DNA of 16,454 bases from CAYZPW01 sp964480475 (GTDB taxonomy: Bacteria > B130-G9): assembly GCA_964480475.1 (NCBI GenBank), contig CAYZPW010000081.1, positions 1-16,454 on the forward strand, read 5' to 3'. The position numbers and the translations under genes are program-made. Below are positions 1-6,573 of the stretch, piece after piece (the first letter of the stretch is position 1; every line of letters begins with the position of its first letter). The notes beneath the pieces are model-generated. The model did no database searches. It had not been told where the DNA came from and saw only the letters and a list, made by a program, of their open reading frames with translations.

Positions 1-1104
1 CTCGGCGAATATCTGAGCGGACTTGCGGAACTTACCGCACGCCGCGTAGTGCCTCGCGCTCTTGAGGGCGTACTTGCGGACGTAGTTGTAGGTGTGAGGG
101 TCGTGCATGCTCGCGAAATGGTCGATCTTCTCCTGCTGGTAGAATTGCTCGTAGAGCTTGGCAGCCTTCAGCCTCTCGCCGACCTTCTCGTAGTAAGCCG
201 CGGCGCCGTGAAGGTGCCCTCCAGCCTCGTTCATGACCGCCGCCGCAATGAAGTCCTGGGCCTTTGCATACATCTCAGCCGCGAGGAGAAACTTCCGCTG
301 GGACTCGTATTCCTTGGCCTGAAGCGAGAATAGCTGCTTCATCTTGCCCGGCACCCCCAGCTTACTGTGAAGCTCCGAAGCCTTCTTGTAATCTCTGGCC
401 TTCTCATAGAGGTCCGCGGCCTTTTGAAGGTGGGTCCGCTTGGCAGGGGCCCGGGATACACCTTTCTTCGCCCGCATGAGCATCGTCTCTATTTCATCCG
501 CTGCCTCGAATAGCTGCGCAGCGTCCAGGACGGCGCCCTTGCGTTCATAACGTCTTGCCATCGAGACCAGCTTCCTGGCCTGCGATGCGCTGGGTCCCGC
601 CGGCCTTTGGGTCCTAAAGGAGCGCCGAACCGGGGTAACGACGGGCTTCACGAAGACATTGAAGAAGAACTTCAGTCCGAAAAGGACAATCAGAACGGCT
701 GGGACACCGATAACAACCCACATGAAGTACTTGCTTTTTTCCTCGGTCTCCCTCATTCGCTCGCCAACTGCTTCAGGACTCATCGGCTGATAGTCCTCGC
801 CTCCGTGGCCCGTGCCCCTAATGCCCTCGATCATCCGCCGAGCCTTTCTGTGAGCCTTGCTGTCGCCCGTTGCCCATTTCGTTTTCTTCTCGTCAGTGGC
901 AGGCGACCTGCTCTCCTGCCGGCGGATAGCTTCCTTGAATCTGTCGGCCTGAGCGTAGGAGCAAACCGGCAGCACGCCAAGCAGCAAGGCTACAACGATC
1001 ACTGTAACGCAAGCTGTCTTGCGGAAATGAGTAATCGGCCGCCTGCGATCGAGCCCCGCCGAAGTCAGCAAGTAGCGGCCCTTAGGTGCATCATTGCGCG
1101 ACAA
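1..1104 (-). CDS. Membrane-anchored helical-repeat (TPR-like) protein, partial
   Basis: This gene is read from the complementary strand and runs off the left edge, leaving 368 codons. I chose a TTG start at 1104-1102 because GGAG lies 7 bases upstream, an in-frame TAA lies about 6 codons upstream of the TTG, and no ATG is in frame there. A basic stretch (residues 20-29, RRR and RK) precedes a hydrophobic segment at about 33-47, followed by SYAQA, which fits a signal peptide or anchor. A charged linker follows, then a second hydrophobic segment at about 128-146. From about residue 170 onward the chain is helical and repetitive, with motifs such as AADLYEKARDYKKASELH, AAEMYAKAQDF and AAYYEKVGERLKAAKLYEQF, typical of TPR or alpha-SNAP-like solenoids. 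The likely role is protein-protein scaffolding at the membrane; the specific function is unknown. A GTG at residue 35 is a less likely alternative start. Confidence 0.75.
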   Translation of the reverse strand, partial: MSRNDAPKGRYLLTSAGLDRRRPITHFRKTACVTVIVVALLLGVLPVCSYAQADRFKEAIRRQESRSPATDEKKTKWATGDSKAHRKARRMIEGIRGTGHGGEDYQPMSPEAVGERMRETEEKSKYFMWVVIGVPAVLIVLFGLKFFFNVFVKPVVTPVRRSFRTQRPAGPSASQARKLVSMARRYERKGAVLDAAQLFEAADEIETMLMRAKKGVSRAPAKRTHLQKAADLYEKARDYKKASELHSKLGVPGKMKQLFSLQAKEYESQRKFLLAAEMYAKAQDFIAAAVMNEAGGHLHGAAAYYEKVGERLKAAKLYEQFYQQEKIDHFASMHDPHTYNYVRKYALKSARHYAACGKFRKSAQIFAE

Positions 1105-1145
1105 GAGAAGTCTCCATTCTTAATGAATTACTAGCTCGGCAACGC

Positions 1146-1173
1146 ATTATAACCTATGTTGTTGTCTGTTAAA
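1146..1173 (-). promoter_or_regulatory. Putative sigma70-type promoter for the helical-repeat gene
   Basis: On the minus strand a perfect TATAAT (1151-1146) lies 16 bases downstream of TTTAAC (1173-1168), a weak -35 match. The predicted start point is near 1139, giving a leader of about 35 bases before the TTG start. This is a pattern match only. Confidence 0.4.
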
Positions 1174-1219
1174 GGTCATTGGCGACTTTGGGAACGACAC
1201 ACTTAGTTTCGCCCAAGAG

Positions 1220-1238
1220 CCCTTGCATCGCACAAGGG
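1220..1238. promoter_or_regulatory. Inverted repeat CCCTTG-N7-CAAGGG, possible operator
   Basis: CCCTTG (1220-1225) and CAAGGG (1233-1238) form a perfect 6-base dyad with a 7-base centre. It lies in the divergent intergenic region, 10 bases upstream of the putative -35 of the beta-helix gene. A regulator-binding site is possible, but so is chance. Confidence 0.25.
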
Positions 1239-1248
1239 TGATTATTGC

Positions 1249-1277
1249 TTGCACTATCCCTCGTCTTTTGTTATTAT
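1249..1277 (+). promoter_or_regulatory. Putative promoter for the beta-helix gene
   Basis: TTGCAC (1249-1254) is followed after 17 bases by TATTAT (1272-1277), which matches the -10 consensus at 5 of 6 positions; the -35 is weak. The leader would be about 40 bases. This is a pattern match only. Confidence 0.35.
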
Positions 1278-1321
1278 TTGCAGCAGGTGTTGTTGCGCTC
1301 ACAACTCGAGGAGGTAAGAGA

Positions 1322-3028
1322 ATGAGAAGAATTCGTTTGCTCCGTGGAGCTCGTCCGGTAGTGGCCCTATGCGCGGTATTCTCTTTGGGAATCCTTTTGT
1401 CGTTTTCGGCGCTCGCTGAACACATGGTCTCAATACGGACCGATGGGGGGGCGTATGCGAGATGTGACTTGGTCCGGACGGCACTTCAAGTGCTGAGACC
1501 CCGCGTCGGCATGACCGCCGATGTCTTTGTTGACGGTGAGCACGGCGACGACGCAAACCTCGGAACTGCCGACGCGCCGTTCAAGACGATTACGCACTCG
1601 CTTGCCGCTGTTACAGGTGCAGAACCCGCACCAGTCACTATTCACGTTGCCGCCTCGACCTACTCGGCCTCACAGAATGGCGAGAGCTTCCCACTGAACA
1701 TGAAGAGCTGGGTTTCGCTTGTTGGCGAGGGGGCGGAGGGAACGGTTCTCGATGCGCAGAAGTCATCGATGGTGATCAACGTAAGCGGCGTGCAAGACGC
1801 AAGGCTGGAGGGATTTACGATAACCGGTGGCAACGGCATAAACGGGGGAGGGATCGCTTGCAGCGGCAGCTTTGTGACTGTGGAAAACAACATCATAACA
1901 GGGAACACAGCCGATTCAGGTGCGGCTATATACTGCCTGAGCAACTCCCCCATTCTCCGGCACAACACAATCGTTGGCAACACGGCGACCGGGCGGCTGG
2001 GCTTTGGGGGTGGGATATTCATCGTGAGCGCCTCGCCTCAAATCGTCGGCAACACGATAAGTGAGAACGAGGGCGACAAGGTCGGATGCATCTACGCGTT
2101 TGAAAGCTCTCCCGTCATCGAAGACAACACGATTGCAGAGAACGTCGCGACTGGCGAGGCCGCCTTTGCCGCCGGGGTTTACATCCAACGCGGCTCACCG
2201 GTCATCTCCGGGAACCTCATAACCGGCAACGCTGCAACGAGCGGGTCTGGACTTGTCGGCGGTATATACGTTTTCGCGGCTTCAGGCTCGATCGACCACA
2301 ACGAGATATCCGGCAATTCTGTCTCAGGCGATGACGGCCTGGCGGGCGGCATCTACTGCTTCCAAAGCTCCCCCGCGATATCCGGCAACACTTTTCACGA
2401 CAACTCCTCACGCGGCGTAGGCGCCATCTATTGCCTCGAGAGTTCACCGGAGATAACAGAAAACGAATGCAACGGGAACTCCGGCCTTGTAGGAGGCATC
2501 TGCGCCGCCGACAAAAGCGACGCTGTTATCGCGAACAACCAGGTCGCTGACAACGAGGGCTTCGGCATAGCCTGTTTCCCGGACAGCGGCCCGACGATAG
2601 CGAATAACCTGATAACTGGAAACAGAACGTCATACTACGGCGCCTCGGGAATCTGGTGCTGGGGCTGCACGGCCGTTATATCTAATTGCACGATCGCCTC
2701 AAATGACGGGTTCGGCGTCGTGAACTACGGGGAGCAGCCAATGATCTACAACTGCATCATCTGGGGCAATGGCGACGACCTCTGGAGCTGCCCTGCCGGG
2801 TATTGCTGCGTCGGAGACCCCCACGATTACGGCGTTGGCAACATCTACGAGGACCCGCTTTTTGTGTCCGGACCGCTTGGCCGTTACTACCTTGACCCCA
2901 CGAGCAGCTGCATAGACGCCGGGAACATCTCAGCGGCCGACGCGGGGCTCTCGAGCTATACAACGCAGGCCGACGGCTCGCCCGACGCTGGTCAGGTGGA
3001 CCTCGGCTTCCACTACCACGTGGAGTAG
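1322..3028 (+). CDS. Secreted right-handed parallel beta-helix repeat protein
   Basis: The protein is 568 residues from the ATG at 1322, which is preceded by GAGGAGGTAAGAG, a strong ribosome-binding site. An in-frame ATG at 1223 would add 33 residues but lacks such a site. Residues 1-32 are a signal peptide: basic MRRIRLLRGAR, a hydrophobic core, and SALA as the probable cleavage site. Residues about 66-95 (DVFVDGEHGDDANLGTADAP, then FKTI) match the DUF1565-type entry module of beta-helix proteins. The rest consists of about 20 coils of roughly 20-28 residues with recurring SSPxIxxNTI and ISGNxIxxN elements, i.e. asparagine-ladder beta-helix (NosD / pectate-lyase-like fold). The C-terminus (CIDAGN ... 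DLGFHYHVE) is a common ending in this family. I see no catalytic signature, so it could be polysaccharide-binding, adhesive or a degenerate lyase. The product is probably outside the inner membrane. Confidence 0.85.
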   Translation: MRRIRLLRGARPVVALCAVFSLGILLSFSALAEHMVSIRTDGGAYARCDLVRTALQVLRPRVGMTADVFVDGEHGDDANLGTADAPFKTITHSLAAVTGAEPAPVTIHVAASTYSASQNGESFPLNMKSWVSLVGEGAEGTVLDAQKSSMVINVSGVQDARLEGFTITGGNGINGGGIACSGSFVTVENNIITGNTADSGAAIYCLSNSPILRHNTIVGNTATGRLGFGGGIFIVSASPQIVGNTISENEGDKVGCIYAFESSPVIEDNTIAENVATGEAAFAAGVYIQRGSPVISGNLITGNAATSGSGLVGGIYVFAASGSIDHNEISGNSVSGDDGLAGGIYCFQSSPAISGNTFHDNSSRGVGAIYCLESSPEITENECNGNSGLVGGICAADKSDAVIANNQVADNEGFGIACFPDSGPTIANNLITGNRTSYYGASGIWCWGCTAVISNCTIASNDGFGVVNYGEQPMIYNCIIWGNGDDLWSCPAGYCCVGDPHDYGVGNIYEDPLFVSGPLGRYYLDPTSSCIDAGNISAADAGLSSYTTQADGSPDAGQVDLGFHYHVE

Positions 3029-3579
3029 GGACCTCACAGACCCCGTTTTCTCACCATACGAAACAGACACTACGCGTAGGTTGAGAACCCCGATCCAGCA
3101 TCTTGGGAGGGACGAGGCGGATCATTCGCCTGCTCCTGGAAGTAGCCGTCCGACGCCTCGTAAATCACTACGGAGAAATGGGTCTCAAGTAAGGGGCTGG
3201 ATCAGAAGGCTCTCAACTATAGTCTGGCTTGCTGCTGTCTGACAACCCATTTACTCCCTACATTGACGTACATCACAATGCATGGAGCAGTATTCATGCC
3301 AGAGTTGGCGATGATATCCGTATCTAGTGCCGCTTCGACGACTAAATGCCGCTATATTGCGGCCATCCGAACTGCCGTTTTTGAAGGGGCCCGGAATAAG
3401 GCGAACGACGCATCGATTGAATTCTCTACGGTTAGGTTCTCTGAAGCGTAACATATCGTGACACCTAAATGGGCGATATCGGCAGTTCACGGCTTAGCAC
3501 GTATGTATTAAGACGTAACCAAAACTGACAGCCCGAAATGCGATCTGCGTTCAGCCCCTTGCCGCGGCGCCGAAACCAC
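3029..3579. other. Intergenic stretch with no convincing gene
   Basis: These 551 bases lie between two convergent genes, and no candidate frame has both a good ribosome-binding site and recognisable protein. I see a 10-base palindrome CTACGCGTAG at 3070-3079 and a dyad ACGAGGCG / CGCCTCGT at 3112-3119 and 3154-3161. Neither is followed by a T run, so neither is an obvious terminator. Composition in the middle part is more AT-rich than in the flanking genes. Confidence 0.5.
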
Positions 3580-4740
3580 CTATCCGGCAGGAACGCTGTG
3601 GTCTCGCCCGAGCCGCTCCCTTAACAACGCGGCGAACTCGAGCGCTTGCTGAGGCGTGACGACTCGATGGCGGCGGGAGTTGGCAATGAATTGGCCGGCT
3701 GTTTGAATAAATGGCCGTAAATGACGGAATATGTTGGTAACCTCCATCCAGCAGGGGTGCATGCAGCCGGGGCACCCTCGCCTGAGATTCGCCCAGTATT
3801 CTACGAACCTGGGCGATTCAAAGCGCGAGATGAAACCCGGTGACAAAAGCGAGTCCTTCGGCTCGAACTCATGACATATCGAGTATCCGCCAGCGGGATC
3901 AACCGTGAAGTACAGCGTCCCGGCATCACAGATTCGCGGGTGATGGCCCTTTCGCAGCACGAATTCCCGCATCTCCCTCAAGAAACGAGTAGAGTTCAGT
4001 ATCGTTCCCTCTCGTTTTCGGCCCAAAAGCGTACTCATTGTCTCCATGAATTTGATCTTGCACGGAAAGGTCAGCTCAAGTTCCGGCGCGTAGTCAGCAA
4101 ACCTGAGATTGGACTTCCGTCTCGGGGCTAGCTCAGTTGGCATGAAGTTGGCACGAAACCCAAGAAACGAGGCGAACTCCTCGAGAAAGGGGAGCTGATC
4201 GACGTTGACCGAGGACACGCAGACGGACATTACCAGCAGAGAGCCGCGTCTGCTCAAGACCCTTGAGAACAGAACCATGTTGGAAACGACTCTCTCCCAC
4301 AGACCGTTGTCGCTGCGACAGATATGTGCCTCCTCCTCCGGGAATAGCGTGTTTAGCGAGATCGAGACCGAGTGGATACCCGCGTCAACGACGGCTCTTA
4401 TCTTACCCTCATCTACATCGACTGCGTTGGTCATCAGCCGAGTGATCAGACCCTTACTCTTAAAAATACTAACGATCTCGGGGAGGTCTTCACGCAAGAA
4501 GGGCTCGCCCCCGCTGAGGCTCACAACAACCACGCCCATGTCGCGGAGTCGGCTTGCCAGCACGTCGATTTGGCTTAGACTAAGCTCATCCTCCCTATTG
4601 GCGCGCCGCCAGACGCTGCACATCCTGCACCTTAGATTGCAGCGGTCAGTCACTTCATAGATTACGTAAACCGGCTGGCGCCTCGTGAGCGCTGCCTTCG
4701 TCAAGTGATAGACAGCCCTTGCGGTCTGATTCTCGCGCAT
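3580..4740 (-). CDS. Radical SAM protein with C-terminal SPASM-like cysteine cluster
   Basis: The protein is 386 residues. I chose the ATG at 4740 (MRENQTARAV) because it follows the upstream gene's TGA by 11 bases and has GAGG just before it; an in-frame ATG at 4821 would overlap the upstream coding end by 70 bases. The radical SAM 4Fe-4S motif is CNLRCRMC (Cys34, 38, 41), followed by SLSGGEPFL (74-82), the SAM-binding GGEP motif. C-terminal cysteines at about 271, 289, 323, 326 and 330 (ICDAG ... YSICHEF ... GCPGCMHPC) resemble a SPASM or twitch auxiliary cluster. Family members modify peptides, lipids or cofactors through a 5'-deoxyadenosyl radical; the substrate here is unknown. It is probably co-transcribed and translationally coupled with the cobalamin-type radical SAM gene just upstream. 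The last 50 residues are basic and may contact a substrate or membrane. Confidence 0.85.
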   Translation of the reverse strand: MRENQTARAVYHLTKAALTRRQPVYVIYEVTDRCNLRCRMCSVWRRANREDELSLSQIDVLASRLRDMGVVVVSLSGGEPFLREDLPEIVSIFKSKGLITRLMTNAVDVDEGKIRAVVDAGIHSVSISLNTLFPEEEAHICRSDNGLWERVVSNMVLFSRVLSRRGSLLVMSVCVSSVNVDQLPFLEEFASFLGFRANFMPTELAPRRKSNLRFADYAPELELTFPCKIKFMETMSTLLGRKREGTILNSTRFLREMREFVLRKGHHPRICDAGTLYFTVDPAGGYSICHEFEPKDSLLSPGFISRFESPRFVEYWANLRRGCPGCMHPCWMEVTNIFRHLRPFIQTAGQFIANSRRHRVVTPQQALEFAALLRERLGRDHSVPAG

Positions 4741-4751
4741 ATAGCCTCGTC

Positions 4752-5799
4752 TCAATCGGGGTGCCTCTGAAATCGCTTGCTTTTGGAAAGGAACGCCAGC
4801 AGCCTCACAAATCCCCTCCAAATCCGATGAATATCGCCGAATGACCGGACCTTCGCGAGTTTCTTAAGCGCGTATGATGGCCTGAAGTAAAATGAGCGCT
4901 TGGCGAGCGAGAGCATCTTTCGTATCTCCTGCTCGTCGCGGTAGCCAAACGGCACGAAGACGGGTTCATAGCAGTCGTAGCGGGAGAAGTCCATGTTCAA
5001 TCTTCCGTATTTGTGGGCATCCTCGAATATCTTTGTCCCGGGGAACGGGGTGGTAATGTGGAAGTCCGCGTAAGTGGGCTTTATCTCCAGCGCGAATCTG
5101 ATCGTCTCCCTCGCCAACTCGGGCGTCTCCCCAGGCAGGGCGATCATGAACGAAGCCGTTGTCTCAATGCCCCCGTCATTGCTCCATTTCACTGCGTCTC
5201 TGGCCTGCTTGAGAGTCGTCTTCTTATCGAGAAGGTCAAGAAGCTCCTGAACGCCCGACTCGACGCCATAGAGAAGCCACCAGCAACCGGAACGCCGCAT
5301 CGTCTCCAGCGTATCGGGATCAACGATATCCACCCTTGTACCCGCTGACCAGGTGATGTCCATTTTCTCAGTGATCAGAATGTCGCAGAGCTCGTGCAGC
5401 CATTTTTTATTGGCCGTAATCGTGTCATTCCAGAAGAATATCTCCCTTGCGCCATAGCCGCGCTTGAGCTCGTCGATCTCCTTGACGATGTTCTCCGGCG
5501 TCCTGAGCCGCAGCCTCGTGCCCATGACAGTGGTGTTGTTGCAGTGTATGCGCATCTGTAAGGGCAGCCCCTACTCCCCCCCATCACGTGGATCGCTGGG
5601 AGACGACTGTGCTGGTGAGGAAGAGGCACATACCTCTCCATCGGCAGCAGATGCCGCGCTGGGAACGGAAGCGTATCAAGGTCCATGATGAGAGGAGGCC
5701 TCTCGGTGGCAACCGGCCCCCCGAAATCAGTCTGAAAGGCTATCCCGGGGATCGCCCATAACGTCTTCTCATTCCACAGGAACGCCTCTTTGTCCCAGT
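4752..5799 (-). pseudogene. Radical SAM catalytic part of a cobalamin-dependent radical SAM protein, frame-disrupted
   Basis: This is the C-terminal two thirds of a class B (B12-binding domain) radical SAM protein. From the gap edge the frame reads WDKEAF ... AIPGIAF ... LDTLPFPARHLLPMERY ... HVMGGSRGCPYRC, the normal lead-in to the cluster motif. Cys codons are at 5566-5564 (GCP) and 5554-5552 (YRC). The third Cys (5543-5541, CNNTTVMG) lies 8 bases after the second codon instead of 6, so the frame shifts by 2 inside CX3CX2C. After the shift the frame stays open to the TGA at 4754-4752: LRTPENIVKEIDELK, a WSAGTRVDIVDPDTL strand, LLYGVESG and PGETPELARETI are all typical radical SAM barrel elements. 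Conservation on both sides suggests either a sequencing or assembly error or a very recent mutation. Extra GC or AC in TGCGCATACACTGC would restore RCIHC or RCAYC. The downstream radical SAM gene starts 11 bases after the stop. Confidence 0.75.
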
Positions 5800-5809
5800 N
5801 NNNNNNNNN
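5800..5809. other. Assembly gap (10 N) inside the cobalamin-type radical SAM gene
   Basis: Ten consecutive N separate the B12-binding part from the radical SAM part. The reading frame differs on the two sides, so the true length is probably not 10; the run looks like a fixed-length scaffold placeholder. Confidence 0.95.
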
Positions 5810-6255
5810 TCCGCAGCCGCAAAGGCCTCAACCAGCGACAACAGCGGTATCTCGCCCTCGGGATAAACGACAACATCAAATTCCGGCGCCTCTTTCAGGA
5901 TCTTTTCCTTGAGCGTTGCCGCATGGTGGCCGCCCAAGACGATAAGAATCTCAGGGAATCGCGACCTTATCAGGCCAGCGAGCCGGCGATTGGCCTCAAA
6001 AAGCGGCGTGATTGACGTAAGTCCGATGACCTTGGGTTTGATTGCAGCGATCCGGTCAAGCACATCCTCGGCCGGAAGTTCGAGCGCCAGCGCGTCAACG
6101 ATTTTGGCGGAAACGCCGTGCTGAAGCAGGTATGCTGCCAGCGAAGCCAGCCCAAGGGGCGGTGTGTGAGTTTTGATGATCTGCCGCGTCCGCGCCTCTT
6201 CCCTATAGTAGCTACACGTTACAAAAAGCACATCGGCCTGCTGAGCAGCTGTCAT
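5810..6255 (-). CDS. N-terminal B12-binding domain of the same radical SAM protein, cut by the gap
   Basis: The ATG at 6255 (MTAAQQADVLFVTCS) follows GAGGA with a spacing of about 7 bases. About 148 residues are readable before the N gap. They form a Rossmann-like cobalamin-binding domain of the class B radical SAM type: DVLFVT strand, PPLGLASLAAYLLQHG (the usual PPLGL.yLAa.L element), a KVIGLTSITPLFEA strand, a LIVLGGHHAATLKEK element and DVVVYPEGEIPLLSLVEAF. The DxHxxG cobalamin-ligand motif of methionine synthase is not visible, which is normal for this class. It belongs to the same gene as the radical SAM part at 4752-5799; together they would make a protein of roughly 490-500 residues. 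Reactions in this family include methyl transfer to unactivated carbon and ring rearrangements. The substrate is unknown. Confidence 0.8.
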
Positions 6256-6573
6256 TTAGTCATCCTCGTGTGCCGAAGTCCAACTTATTCAGGTTCAGGT
6301 ATAATATCCCGGCCCCGGCCGATTGCAACCGGCGCGAGGGTTGGATGTGTATTCAGTTTACAGTCTAACGGTGTGGCATAGGGAGTCGTCCGATGCTGGC
6401 CCGTGGGTACTTTGTTACATCGGGGTGCCCACCTGCTTCCTGAAAAGAGCCTGGCATTCCCGAGAAGCTCCCACATTGCCCGCCTCTGGCGCTTCGGTTC
6501 GTATAAGCGGCAACGCGGCCATACCGGGGAGCACGGTGGCCGGCTGAGGAGCGCGAGAATTCAGTGAGCGAGA
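6256..6573. other. Intergenic stretch, promoter region of the radical SAM pair
   Basis: These 318 bases lie between two genes on the minus strand. Apart from the putative promoter at 6301-6328 I see no gene, repeat or clear terminator. Short frames here lack ribosome-binding sites and recognisable protein. Confidence 0.5.
6301..6328 (-). promoter_or_regulatory. Putative promoter for the radical SAM gene pair
   Basis: On the minus strand TTGCAA (6328-6323; 4 of 6 to consensus) is separated by 16 bases from TATTAT (6306-6301; 5 of 6). The leader to the ATG at 6255 would be about 40 bases. This supports separate transcription from the propeller gene further upstream. Confidence 0.35.

Noticed and set aside
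607..1134. A 175-codon open frame on the plus strand
   Set aside because: It is antisense to the coherent minus-strand helical-repeat gene, lacks a ribosome-binding site and its protein looks random.
3070..3161. Palindrome CTACGCGTAG and dyad ACGAGGCG/CGCCTCGT as a terminator for the beta-helix gene
   Set aside because: The stems are separated or short and no U tract follows, so they do not form a typical intrinsic terminator.
3251..3490. A 79-codon Cys- and Arg-rich minus-strand frame just downstream of the radical SAM pair, considered as a RiPP precursor
   Set aside because: It starts with GTG, has no clear Shine-Dalgarno sequence, no leader/core organisation and arginine-rich random-looking composition.
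5541..5555. Programmed ribosomal frameshifting in the cobalamin-type radical SAM gene
   Set aside because: No slippery heptamer or following structure is evident, and the shift falls in an essential motif where read-through in either frame would lose cluster ligation.
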